From JAFAMS01 sp049520515 (GTDB lineage: Bacteria > Vulcanimicrobiota > Vulcanimicrobiia > Vulcanimicrobiales > Vulcanimicrobiaceae), in the NCBI GenBank assembly GCA_049520515.1, contig JBEKPS010000003.1, forward strand, positions 248,001 to 312,000: 64,000 nucleotides of DNA, in the 5' to 3' direction. The position numbers were made by a program, and so were the translations under genes. Below, piece after piece: positions 34,715 through 49,533 of this stretch; within the stretch, counting starts at the first letter, position 1, and every line of letters begins with the position of its first letter. The notes under the pieces were generated by a model. The model did not search any database, was not told where the DNA came from, and saw only the letters and a program-made list of their open reading frames with translations.

Positions 34715-35686
34715 CTACTGTCCCGGCCCCGTTCGGCGTTTTGCGAGATCGTAGATCGTTCCGGTGATGCCGTTCGGGGCGAGAATCAATACGAGTAGGA
34801 GAACCGCACCGTAGAAGACTTCGCGGTATTGGCCGATGGCGCGAAAGAGCTCAGGTATGACGAATAAGATGAACGGCCCGACGATGGGCCCGACAACACT
34901 TGCCGTCATGCCGCCCACGACGACGTACGTCAGATGCGCGACCGCGACATTCAAGCTGTAGGCACTCGGATTCGTGACGCCGAGCAGCAGTGCTTGGTAC
35001 GTGCCTGCAAGTGTCGCAAGGCCGCTCGAGACCGCGAACGCGAGCGTCTTCATACGCGGGACGTCGATGCCTTGGATTTCGGCAGCGATCGGCTCGTCCT
35101 TGATTGCGAGCCAGGCACGGCCGATGCGCGAGCGTTGCAGTTCGCGCACCAGTACGATCGCAAGACCCGCGGTGAACGCGCAAATCGCGATCACGACATT
35201 GAGCGTTACGGGACCGATGAGCGGAAGCGTCGTCATTGGGACGATCAGTCCGTAGCCGCCGCCGGTCCAATCGCCGCCTTCATTCAAGATAACGAGGAAG
35301 ACGTCGAGAAATCCGAACGTCACCATCGCGAGATAGAAGCCCGCAAGCCGTAAGGATACGAAACCGAGAATCCAGCCGATGCACCACCCGGCGAGTACCG
35401 CAATCGGAATCGAGATGAGAATCGGAACGTGGGCGCGCAGCATGATCGCGGTCGAGAGATTGGCGCCGATACCGACGAAAGCCGGACTCGCAAGCGAGAG
35501 CAACCCTGCAACGCCGAGCAGTAGGTTTACGCCTAGCGTGATGATGACGAGAATCGCGAATTGTCCGAACACGAATCGGGGGTATGCCGGCAACGCGAAC
35601 TCAAACGCGATCGCGGCAATGCCGAGCACAGCGCCGTAGACAAGCGGCGAGTAAGGGAACCGCGGTAGTGGAGGTATTGTCGTCAA
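34715..35686 (-). CDS. Branched-chain amino acid-type ABC transporter permease, LivM family
   Basis: This 323-residue polytopic membrane protein has the LivM pattern: repeated hydrophobic helices, SLRLAGFYLAMVTFGF, and the EAA-like SRIGRAWLAIKDEPIAAEIQG with TLAFAVSSGLATLAG. It pairs with the LivH-type permease. TTG start overlaps the livH-type stop (TTGA). Ligand is not identified. Confidence 0.92.
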   Translation of the reverse strand: MTTIPPLPRFPYSPLVYGAVLGIAAIAFEFALPAYPRFVFGQFAILVIITLGVNLLLGVAGLLSLASPAFVGIGANLSTAIMLRAHVPILISIPIAVLAGWCIGWILGFVSLRLAGFYLAMVTFGFLDVFLVILNEGGDWTGGGYGLIVPMTTLPLIGPVTLNVVIAICAFTAGLAIVLVRELQRSRIGRAWLAIKDEPIAAEIQGIDVPRMKTLAFAVSSGLATLAGTYQALLLGVTNPSAYSLNVAVAHLTYVVVGGMTASVVGPIVGPFILFVIPELFRAIGQYREVFYGAVLLLVLILAPNGITGTIYDLAKRRTGPGQ

Positions 35687-36549
35687 TGCGTCCGCAGCTT
35701 GACGGTTGAGAAAATGCCTTGCGGGCGCCAGATCAATACGGCGACCAGCAGCGCAAAGGTGATACCGTCACGCGCGACGCCGCCGACGCCCACGACGGCG
35801 TAGGTTTGCACCACGCCAAGAATGATGCCGCCGGAGAGCGCACCGAAGACGCTCTCGAATCCGCCGATCGCCGCCGCGATGAATGCGGGAAACAGCACGC
35901 CGGCACCCATCGCCGGAAAGACGCCGGTGATCGGAGCGAGCAGTACGCCCGCGATTGCGGCCACCATTCCGCCGAGCGACCAGCTGAGCGCGAGCATGCG
36001 ATTGACCGGAATTCCGGTGATCGCAGCACGCCTGGGGTCTTCCGCAACGGCGCGCATTGCTTTGCCGTACGTCGTTGTCGTGAAGGTTATGTAGAGCGCC
36101 GCGAAGATGATGAGCGTGACCCCAACGACCGTGAAGCTATTGAGCGAGATCGCGGAGCCGCCGCCGAGCGAGAAATCGCGATCGCCGAAGAGCCAGGGTA
36201 CGGCGCGCATCGGATTGTCGGTGAATTGCAGACGTGCGCCGGCCTGCATCAGGATCGAGATCGCCAGCGTTCCGATCACGATGCTGATTTCGGGAGCGCG
36301 TCTTAAGAGAACCCGCGTAACGAAGAAGAAGATCAGACCGATCACGGCGCCGAGCGCGATCGGTCCCAATATCTGTACGAACGTATTCGCTCCCTTTTGC
36401 GCGAGCAGCACGTACGTGTACGCCCCAGCCATCAGCATCTCGCCTTGTGCGAAATTGACGACACCGGTTGCGCGGAAGATCAGCGTCAGTCCGATTGCGA
36501 CCAGAGCGTAGACCGCGCCGATCGCGATACCGCCGACGAGTAAGGTCAC
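35683..36549 (-). CDS. Branched-chain amino acid-type ABC transporter permease, LivH family
   Basis: This 288-residue membrane protein begins TLLVGGIAIGAVYALVAIGL and contains TGVVNFAQGEMLMAGAY, the hallmark LivH N-terminus, and the loop GKAMRAVAEDPRRAAITGI. GTG 36549 was chosen because it overlaps the binding-protein stop (GTGA) and matches the family start. A longer open frame upstream adds only basic residues. Forms the channel with the LivM-type protein. Confidence 0.92.
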   Translation of the reverse strand: MTLLVGGIAIGAVYALVAIGLTLIFRATGVVNFAQGEMLMAGAYTYVLLAQKGANTFVQILGPIALGAVIGLIFFFVTRVLLRRAPEISIVIGTLAISILMQAGARLQFTDNPMRAVPWLFGDRDFSLGGGSAISLNSFTVVGVTLIIFAALYITFTTTTYGKAMRAVAEDPRRAAITGIPVNRMLALSWSLGGMVAAIAGVLLAPITGVFPAMGAGVLFPAFIAAAIGGFESVFGALSGGIILGVVQTYAVVGVGGVARDGITFALLVAVLIWRPQGIFSTVKLRTH

Positions 36550-37766
36550 GTACCGAAGTTCTCGACTCGGGTGTAGTCGCCGTTCTTCACGACGATGAGG
36601 ACACACTCACGATTGCCCTTGTGATCCCCCTTGCGGAAGGATCGCGGTAATCCGATCGGCACGGCCCACGTAAAATATGAATCCTTGCCGGCGATAAAAT
36701 TGTGCACGTGCTCGAGTCCGTCGATGACTTTGTCTTGGGTCGGATTCGGGCCCGCGCGCCGTAAGCCGTCGGCGAACACGTAAAAGTCCGCGTAAGCTGC
36801 CAGCGAGAACGAGTTGGGAATGTTGGGCGGCGGGTTCGGGAAGGCTTTTGCGAATCGCGTTTTCCATTCACCCATCGGGCCTGTCTTCTCGTGCAAAAAC
36901 TGTTCCGAGTTGATCCAGAGCGCGTAGAAGCCGTCGGCAGCCGCGCCGGCGTTTTGCGGAACGACCGTGTCGCCAAGGACCGTGTCGCCGAGGAGCTTCG
37001 AGGTCACGCCGGCGCGCTTGAGCTGCGGCAGAAGCCGTCCGCCGTCTGCCGGTAAACCACACACGTACATCGCGTCGGGGTTGGCGGACTTGATTCCGTT
37101 GGCTTGCGCGGTGAAATCCGTGTCGCCGCTCTTGAATTTCTCTTGCAGGATGACTTTGATGCCCTCATCGGCGAGGCGTGGGATCATGAACGGCAGCACG
37201 GACGTGCAAAACGCTTCGTCGCTCGATAGAAATCCGACCGTGTGCGCCTTGAACGTTTGCCCAAGGACTCTGGCAGCATAGGCCGCGACGTCGGCACGAA
37301 CGACGGTCATGCCGCTAAACACGTACGGGCTGTAGTTTTGCAGCACACGCGGGTCGCTTGCGAGCGAGTCGTAGTAGAGGAATTGCGACTGCTGAATGAG
37401 CGGAATGACCGAGGCGGTTGACGTGCTCGTTCCGCCGCCGAAGATCGCGAAGACCTTGTCCTGGTCCATCAAACGCCGGACGGCGGAGATTCCGCCCTCG
37501 GCCGTGCCCGCGTCGTCTTCGTAGACGACGTCAATGTGGCGGCCATTGATGCCGCCGTGCGCGTTGATCTCGTCGACGGCCATCTGTGTGCCGTCTTTGA
37601 ACCCTTGCCCGATCGAACTGGCCGGTCCGGAAAGCGAGACTTGAACGCCGATCAAGATGTTTTTCGGGCCTAGACCTTGGACGCCGGCAGCGCGCGCCGG
37701 AACATACGCAAGCGTCGATACGAGTGCGACGAGTGCGACCCAAACGAAAAAGCGGATTCCCCTCAT
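36546..37766 (-). CDS. ABC transporter substrate-binding protein, LivK/Leu-Ile-Val family
   Basis: This 406-residue exported protein has a signal peptide (FFVWVALVALVSTLAYVPARA) and a periplasmic binding protein type 1 fold: ILIGVQVSLSGPASSIGQG, EINAHGGINGRHIDVVYEDD, and VFAIFGGGTSTSTA. Such proteins bind amino acids, amides, aromatic acids or urea. The operon context (two acyl-CoA ligases, SDR, amidohydrolase) suggests an aromatic or alicyclic carboxylate. It starts within a four-base overlap with the amidohydrolase stop. Confidence 0.9.
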   Translation of the reverse strand: MRGIRFFVWVALVALVSTLAYVPARAAGVQGLGPKNILIGVQVSLSGPASSIGQGFKDGTQMAVDEINAHGGINGRHIDVVYEDDAGTAEGGISAVRRLMDQDKVFAIFGGGTSTSTASVIPLIQQSQFLYYDSLASDPRVLQNYSPYVFSGMTVVRADVAAYAARVLGQTFKAHTVGFLSSDEAFCTSVLPFMIPRLADEGIKVILQEKFKSGDTDFTAQANGIKSANPDAMYVCGLPADGGRLLPQLKRAGVTSKLLGDTVLGDTVVPQNAGAAADGFYALWINSEQFLHEKTGPMGEWKTRFAKAFPNPPPNIPNSFSLAAYADFYVFADGLRRAGPNPTQDKVIDGLEHVHNFIAGKDSYFTWAVPIGLPRSFRKGDHKGNRECVLIVVKNGDYTRVENFGT

Positions 37767-38641
37767 GCCTGTACTCCTTTGATGGACGCCGAGTGAAGCT
37801 CGAAAAAGCGCTCGGCGTTGCGATAGAAAATTTTCTCCAGAATGTCGGGCGCGTAGCCCTCCTTGGTCCAGTCGTCTACGAGCCGTTCGTACGTGAACAG
37901 CGGAAAATCAGCTCCGAACATGACGCGATCTCGCAGGCGTCGTGAGATCTCGTGCTTGAGCGCCGGTGTGTGATACTTCGGTGACCAGCCGTGCAGCTCG
38001 TACCAAACATTAGGCTTGTGGATCATGATTGCAATCATCTCGTCTTGCCACGGCCACGCTGGTCGTGCAGCGATGATCGTCAGTTCGGGATGCGATGCGG
38101 CGACTTCATCGAGATGGCGCGGATGCGTTGCATCAAGACGGATGCCGCCGCCGCCCGGTAAGCCGGCGCCGGCGCCCGTCGTGCCAACGAAAATTAACGC
38201 CGGAGCTCCGGCGTCGATGCACATCTTGTAGAACGGTTCCCACGCGGGGTCGGCGGCTGTCGCCTTTCCTCCGCTGGAGACGGCAAGCCCGCAGAACCCG
38301 GCGCCGGCGCGGAGGCAACGCTCGAATTCGTCGAGTGCAGGTTTGCCGGCTTTTGGATCGACGTGAATCCAGTTGCCGATGACGCAATCCGAATATTTGC
38401 GCTGGTACTCGAAGGCGTAGTCGTGAATCTCGCACGCTTCGGCACCGACGAGTTCCTTGTCGAACCCGAAATCGAGGATAACGCGGACATTGCTCTCGCG
38501 GAAGTACTGAGCTTGCTCTTCGTCCGTATAGTAACGCGGCTCCGAGCGCCACGTTCTTACTTGTTGAGCCAGCTGTTCGGGCGTGCGCAGCACGTAGCCG
38601 CGGCGCGTACCCCAGTGCGAGTGCATATCGATCAGCTTCAT
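37763..38641 (-). CDS. Amidohydrolase of the ACMSD-like family (COG2159)
   Basis: This 292-residue TIM-barrel enzyme starts KLIDMHSHWGTRRGY (HxH metal ligands) and ends with FGADFPLFTYERLVDDW and YRNAERFF, as in aminocarboxymuconate-semialdehyde decarboxylase-like proteins. These decarboxylate or hydrolyse aromatic-acid intermediates; the actual substrate is unknown. The ATG at 38641 overlaps the upstream ligase stop (ATGA). Longer in-frame sequence upstream belongs to the ligase gene in another frame. Confidence 0.83.
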   Translation of the reverse strand: MKLIDMHSHWGTRRGYVLRTPEQLAQQVRTWRSEPRYYTDEEQAQYFRESNVRVILDFGFDKELVGAEACEIHDYAFEYQRKYSDCVIGNWIHVDPKAGKPALDEFERCLRAGAGFCGLAVSSGGKATAADPAWEPFYKMCIDAGAPALIFVGTTGAGAGLPGGGGIRLDATHPRHLDEVAASHPELTIIAARPAWPWQDEMIAIMIHKPNVWYELHGWSPKYHTPALKHEISRRLRDRVMFGADFPLFTYERLVDDWTKEGYAPDILEKIFYRNAERFFELHSASIKGVQA

Positions 38642-40269
38642 GCAGTTGCCTGCGACTCGATCAGATCGCGCAGGCGACCCTTTTGCACTTTTCCGGTCGG
38701 CGTGCGCGGCAGAACCTCGATCTGCTCGAGGCGTTCGGGAAGTTTGTACTTGGCGATTTGCGGAGCCAGAAACGCGCTCATCTCTTCGAACCCGAACGTC
38801 ATCCCCGGGCGCACCACGACGCACGCGACGACTTGCTCGCCCGTCCGTGGATGCGGGGTTCCGATAACGGCACAATCGGCAATGGCGGGATGCTTGAAGA
38901 GAACCTCTTCGATCTCGCGCGGATAGATGTTTGCGCCGCCGCGAATGATCATCTCTTTCTTGCGTCCGACGATCTTCAGATAGCCGTCCGAATCGAGCAC
39001 GCCGAGATCGCCGGTCTTGAACCAATTGTCCTTGGTGAACGCGCGATCGTTGGCGGACGGATTATTGTAATAGCCCGGCGTGACCGATGGCCCGATGTTT
39101 GCAATTTCGCCGGCCGTCCCAACGGGGACTTCGAGATCGTTCTCATCGAGAATCCGAAGCGGCACTTCAGGAACCTGGCGGCCGACGAGCCCAACGACGC
39201 GTTCCGGGTCGTCGCCCATCAACGTTTGCGCTTGCGAGCCGGTTTCGAGCATGCCGTACATCTCCAGGAGACGTCCCGGGATGTCACGCTGCGCACGCAG
39301 GATCACTTCGACTGGGCAGGATGCACCGCCGACGATGTACGCACGCAGCGACGTAAGATCGTATTTCTTAAGGTCCGGATGATCGAGCATTGCGATCACC
39401 GCGGCCGGTGCCGACGCAAAGTGCGTGATCTGCTCGCGCTCGATTTGCGCCATCAATAAACCCGCATCGAAGCGGTCCATTAGGACGGCTTTCGCACCGG
39501 CCAGGATCGCCTCGACGATCAGCATCAGCCCCCAGTTGAGTCCGACCGGTAGGAAGATCAAGGTCGCGCCGTCTTCACCGAGGAGCTGATTGCGATTGCA
39601 GATGTAACACGCCGAGATCGTGGTGTTGTACGTATGCTGGACCGCTTTTGGATCGCCGGTCGTCCCCGACGTAAACGCTACGCGGCAAAGATCATTGCCC
39701 TTCGGGCGTCGCGGACGCAGCGCCGCTTCGTCGATTTTCTGCGCACGATCCGCGAGAAACGCGCGGAGATCGAGCGCGCCGCTCGGGACGTTGTCGCCGA
39801 CCATCATCACATGCTTCAGGCCCGGCAGGCGCGAGCGCATCTCGTCGACCATCGGCGCGTAAGCGAAGCCGCGGAACTCTTGTGCGAAGATGAAGCATGT
39901 CGCCTCGGCGAACGAAAGGATGAACTCGACTTCCTTGGCTCGGAAATCGGCGTGAAACTGGCAAAAGGGGATTCCGGCCAGCATCGCTGCGTTCACGGCG
40001 ATCGCGAATTCGATCCAGTTCGGTAATTGAATTGCAACGACGTCGTCACGAGTGATGCCCATCTCGACGAATTTGGTCGCGAGACGCTGGACGGCCGACC
40101 AGTATTCTCCGTAGGTGAGGCGCGCGCGCCCATCGACGAGCGCAATCCGGTCGGGAAAACGGCGCGCGTTCTCCTCAAGGACCTCGCAAGCCGTTGTTTC
40201 CGTCCAAAGTCCCGCCGCCTCGTAGTGCTTTACGACGGCAGGCGTCAATCGATCTCTCAGAAGCTGCAT
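38638..40269 (-). CDS. AMP-dependent acyl-CoA synthetase (acyl/aryl-CoA ligase)
   Basis: This 543-residue ANL-superfamily enzyme has the P-loop FTSGTTGDPKAV, the A5-like LEMYGMLETGSQAQT, the hinge TGDLGVLDSDGYLKIVGRKK, and the C-terminal catalytic-Lys region PRTPTGKVQKGRL. It activates a carboxylic acid to its CoA thioester; cyclohexanecarboxylate- or fatty-acid-CoA ligases are its apparent relatives. It is a paralogue of the ligase at 41071-42696, suggesting two related substrates or steps. ATG 40269 begins the homologous sequence (QLLRDRLTPAVVKHY). Confidence 0.9.
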   Translation of the reverse strand: MQLLRDRLTPAVVKHYEAAGLWTETTACEVLEENARRFPDRIALVDGRARLTYGEYWSAVQRLATKFVEMGITRDDVVAIQLPNWIEFAIAVNAAMLAGIPFCQFHADFRAKEVEFILSFAEATCFIFAQEFRGFAYAPMVDEMRSRLPGLKHVMMVGDNVPSGALDLRAFLADRAQKIDEAALRPRRPKGNDLCRVAFTSGTTGDPKAVQHTYNTTISACYICNRNQLLGEDGATLIFLPVGLNWGLMLIVEAILAGAKAVLMDRFDAGLLMAQIEREQITHFASAPAAVIAMLDHPDLKKYDLTSLRAYIVGGASCPVEVILRAQRDIPGRLLEMYGMLETGSQAQTLMGDDPERVVGLVGRQVPEVPLRILDENDLEVPVGTAGEIANIGPSVTPGYYNNPSANDRAFTKDNWFKTGDLGVLDSDGYLKIVGRKKEMIIRGGANIYPREIEEVLFKHPAIADCAVIGTPHPRTGEQVVACVVVRPGMTFGFEEMSAFLAPQIAKYKLPERLEQIEVLPRTPTGKVQKGRLRDLIESQATA

Positions 40270-40279
40270 TGTGTTCCCC

Positions 40280-41071
40280 TCACAATAGGCTGCGGATCGT
40301 CCCTCCGTCGGCTTGAATCGCCGTGCCCGTAATGTAACCAGCACGGGTTGAACACAGAAACGCCGCAAGCGCCGCTATGTCCTCTGGTTCGCCCGCGTGA
40401 CCGACCGGAATCCTCTTGACGTCTTCGGCGATCATCTCTTCATAGTCACGACCGGAGCGCTCGGCTTCGAAGCGCAGCACGATCCCGAGCCGCTCGGTGT
40501 TGATGCGCCCCGGCAGAATCGTATTAATCGTGATGCCGTCGCCCGCGATCTCGAGCGAGAGCGTCTTTGCGAAACCGAACAAGCCGGCCCATGTTGCGAC
40601 GGAAAGTCCGTATTGCGGAATCGGCGACTTTGCGGACGTCGCCGTGACGTTGATGATGCGGCCCCATCTGTTTGCCTGCATGTGCGGAACGCACAGACGC
40701 GTCATTCGAACCGCCGAGAGAAAGTTGCGTTCGATCGCGCGTTGCCAGGCAGCGTCGTCGAAAGACATGAGATCGCCGAGCGGTGGCGCGCCGTCGTTGT
40801 TGACGAGCACATCCAAACGCCCGCAAGCCTGGACGGTCTCGGCGACCACGCGTTCGTTGTCGGCGGCCTTCGTCCAATCACCTGGTATAGCCAAAACATC
40901 AGCGCCGGTCAGCTCTTTGATTTTCTTGGCGGCGTTTGCCAAGTTTTCGGCTTTGCGTGACGTAATCGTGACGAGCGCGCCTTCTTGCGCAAGCTCGCGC
41001 GCGATTGCGAAGCCGATCCCTTGAGCCGAACCGCACACGATTGCGGCCTTGCCGCGAAGTCCGAGATCCAC
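40280..41071 (-). CDS. SDR-family oxidoreductase with non-standard active site
   Basis: This 263-residue Rossmann enzyme has the cofactor loop CGSAQGIGFAIA and DVLVNNDGAPP (NNAG-like), plus C-terminal QADGGTIRSLL. The active-site Ser-Tyr pair is in TSAKSPIPQYGLSV, but the Lys of the usual YxxxK motif is Val. A subgroup of FabG-like SDRs shows this loss, so it may be a divergent enzyme or non-catalytic. The GTG start overlaps the upstream ligase stop (TAGTG). Likely acts on an acyl-CoA or hydroxyacid in the operon pathway. Confidence 0.85.
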   Translation of the reverse strand: MDLGLRGKAAIVCGSAQGIGFAIARELAQEGALVTITSRKAENLANAAKKIKELTGADVLAIPGDWTKAADNERVVAETVQACGRLDVLVNNDGAPPLGDLMSFDDAAWQRAIERNFLSAVRMTRLCVPHMQANRWGRIINVTATSAKSPIPQYGLSVATWAGLFGFAKTLSLEIAGDGITINTILPGRINTERLGIVLRFEAERSGRDYEEMIAEDVKRIPVGHAGEPEDIAALAAFLCSTRAGYITGTAIQADGGTIRSLL

Positions 41072-42696
41072 TAGTTCGTCCCCACGAGTTGTACGAGCGA
41101 GGGTTTTTGAACTTTGCCGGTCGGCGTGCGCGGAAGCTCATCCAGAACGATCAGTCGTTCGGGCAATTTGTAGCGCGCAACGCGCGTCTCGAGAAACGCG
41201 ATCATGTCCTCGAACGCGAGCTTTTCTCCGGGACGAAGAACGACGCAGGCCACGGCTGTCTCCCCGAGACGCGGATGAGGAATTCCAACGATCGCGCAAT
41301 CGGCAACTTTCGGATGTTCGAAGAGCACCTCTTCGATTTCGCGCGGATAGATGTTGGCACCACCGCGAATGATCATCTCTTTGATGCGACCGGAAATACG
41401 CAGCAATCCGCTTTCGTCGAACACACCTTGGTCGCCGGTTCGGAAGAAGCCGTCGTCGGCGAAGGCGCGCTTGTTCGCATCGGAATTCTCATAGTAGCCG
41501 AGCATCACGGACGGACCGAAGCATTCGATCTCGCCGACCGTCCCAGCCGGCACCGGACGATCTTGCGCGTCGCAAACTCGCACCTGAACCTCGCGCACAG
41601 GCCGTCCGACGGTGCCGGCCACGAGCTGGTAGTCGTCTTCAACATAGGTGCGCGATTGAACGCCGGATTCGAGCATCCCGTACATCTCGAGGACGCGGGC
41701 ACCGAACCGCTGTTGCGCGCGCTTCAATACCTCGAGCGGACACGAGGCACCGCCCGAGACGATTACTTCGAGCGACGCGAGATCGTAGTTCCCCGCATCG
41801 GCGGCATCCATCATCGCAACCAGGCTTGCCGGCGCCGTGACAAAGTGCGTGATCCTTTCGCGTTCGATGATCTCGAGTGCCGTTCGCGCATCGAACCGTT
41901 CCATGTACACGATTTTGCAGCCGGCGAACAGCGATTGTTTGGTGCAGCCCAATCCCCAGTTCAGTCCGACCGGCAAGAACAGCAGCATCGCGCTGTCTTC
42001 GCTCATGCGCTGGTCGCGTGCCGACGAGCGAGCCGTGCAGCTCGATGTGTTGTGCGTATGAACGACTGCCTTTGGGTCACCGGTCGTCCCGGAGGTAAAT
42101 GCCATCCGGCATAGGTCGTCGCTCTTCGGACGCCGCTCCGCAAGCTGCACGAGCGCTTCCTGAGAAGCTGGGCGCTGCGTGGCGGCCCGCAGATCGACCA
42201 CGCCTTGCGGAACGTTGTCTGACACAACGATGACGTGCTCGAGATTCGGGAGCTTCGGGCGAAGCTCGGCGATCATCGCTGTGTAGTCGAAGCCTTGATG
42301 CACGTGCGGGATCACGACGGCGCGCGCTCGCGAGAACTCGAGAACGAACCCAACTTCCTTGCTGCGAAAGCCGTGATGAAATTGACAGAACGGGATCCCG
42401 GCTCGCATCGCCGCGTTGATCGTCACAGGGAAATCGACGCCGTTCGGAAGCTGTACCGCGATCACGTCGTCACGCGTCAGGCCCAATCCCAGAAACGCGG
42501 CAGCAAGATTCGTGGCCTGCTCTTGATATTCTCTGAACGTTAGCCGCCGTGTTGAATCAACGAGTGCTAGTGTGGCTGGACGAACCTGTGCTAATCGATC
42601 CAGCGTTTCGTTCGCGGTGAGTTCCTGCCAATCGCCGCTGCGATAAAACCCGGAAACAACCTCGGGTGTAAGACGTTCGGGCCAAGGCACACGCAC
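41071..42696 (-). CDS. AMP-dependent acyl-CoA synthetase, second paralogue
   Basis: This ANL-family ligase has FTSGTTGDPKAVVHTHN, LEMYGMLESGVQSRT, TGDQGVFDESGLLRISGRIK and PRTPTGKVQKPSL. It is closely similar along its whole length to the ligase two genes downstream, so the pair probably arose by duplication. GTG 42696 (or 42690) gives 541 residues, matching the paralogue's 543; the open frame further upstream is basic and lies in the cheR-like gene. It opens the catabolic part of the operon 38 bp after the methyltransferase stop. Confidence 0.9.
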   Translation of the reverse strand: MRVPWPERLTPEVVSGFYRSGDWQELTANETLDRLAQVRPATLALVDSTRRLTFREYQEQATNLAAAFLGLGLTRDDVIAVQLPNGVDFPVTINAAMRAGIPFCQFHHGFRSKEVGFVLEFSRARAVVIPHVHQGFDYTAMIAELRPKLPNLEHVIVVSDNVPQGVVDLRAATQRPASQEALVQLAERRPKSDDLCRMAFTSGTTGDPKAVVHTHNTSSCTARSSARDQRMSEDSAMLLFLPVGLNWGLGCTKQSLFAGCKIVYMERFDARTALEIIERERITHFVTAPASLVAMMDAADAGNYDLASLEVIVSGGASCPLEVLKRAQQRFGARVLEMYGMLESGVQSRTYVEDDYQLVAGTVGRPVREVQVRVCDAQDRPVPAGTVGEIECFGPSVMLGYYENSDANKRAFADDGFFRTGDQGVFDESGLLRISGRIKEMIIRGGANIYPREIEEVLFEHPKVADCAIVGIPHPRLGETAVACVVLRPGEKLAFEDMIAFLETRVARYKLPERLIVLDELPRTPTGKVQKPSLVQLVGTN

Positions 42697-42734
42697 GCGC
42701 CAGCGTTCGCTAACGCGTTTTCGAGGTCCCTCGC

Positions 42735-43570
42735 CTATCGAGTGCGGCGGTGGATCTGTTCTATCTGGGAGACGCGCTCGAAGCAGCGTTGATGCGGCGC
42801 GAGCCGAATCGATTCGCTGGGACCGAGCACGAGATAGCCGCCGCGGCCGAGTGAGTCGAAGATCACTTGGTGCGCGCGATACGAGAGTGCTTTGTTGAAC
42901 TGCGGCAGCAGCTCGCGGCACAACACCAAGTGAAATTCGTTGAATGAGCCGTCCGAAACGAGACTGTGCGTCGAGAAGACGATGTTCTCGCGCAAGGCTG
43001 GATTCATCGACGGCGTATCGCCGTTGAAGGAGATATAATCTTCGAGCGTCGATTTGCCGCCGGCCTCGCGGTAACGCCGAAACGCGCCGTCGAGCGTTTC
43101 GGCATGAATCTTTCCGTCTTTGGCGGCGCCGATCGCCGTGCCGGACACATCGGTCGCATAAATCCGCGCGCGCCGGCCGAGCCCTTCCTCGCGTAAGAGA
43201 ATGGCGAGCGAATAGGCTTCTTCACCGCGTCCGCAACCAACGACCCACGCGCGGATGAGCGGAAAGGTGCGCAGCATCGGCATGACCGTGTTGCGCATCT
43301 CTGCGAATAGGGAAGGTTCGTCGAAAAGCTCGCTCGAGCGCGAGCTGAGTCCAAAGACGAAACGATCGAGTGCTTCGCCATCGTGCAGAACGCGTTCTTG
43401 CAGTGCGGAGATCGTTCGTAAACCCTCCGCCCGCATTCGCTCGGCCACCCGGCGCTTGACGAATGCGGGTGCGTAGTCGCGGAAATCGTAGCCGGCGAAT
43501 CGATTGACGGCTTCGAGAAGAAGCTGCAGCTCGATATCGGCGACCGAGACGCTGCTCGGAAGCGGTGCAA

Positions 43571-43574
<4 letters not shown>
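42735..43574 (-). CDS. CheR-type SAM-dependent protein methyltransferase
   Basis: This 279-residue protein has the CheR N-terminal helical domain (FAGYDFRDYAPAFVKRRVAERM) and SAM-binding domain (IRAWVVGCGRGEEAYSLAILL, RIYATDVSGTAIGAAKDG, and LVLCRELLPQFNKALS in place of the usual CRNVL-Y-F). CheR methylates glutamates of chemoreceptors. Here no receptor is present; the partner is the giant HAMP-array kinase, whose stop overlaps its GTG start (GTGA). Bacteria often pair CheR-like proteins with hybrid kinases, but the target is unknown. Confidence 0.86.
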
Positions 43575-49366
<5,792 letters not shown>

Positions 49367-49533
49367 AATCACTCCATGAAGTCAGAAAGGAGGCATGGTC
49401 CCAAGGGAGACACACACTTCACGCTGGCCTATTTTGCCGCCAAAGTACCCGAAATCGAGAAGCGCTAAACGCTTAAACGTTTGACCGCCCTCTCGGGTGG
49501 GCAGAACCGCGATATACCTGCAGGGGTACTCGT

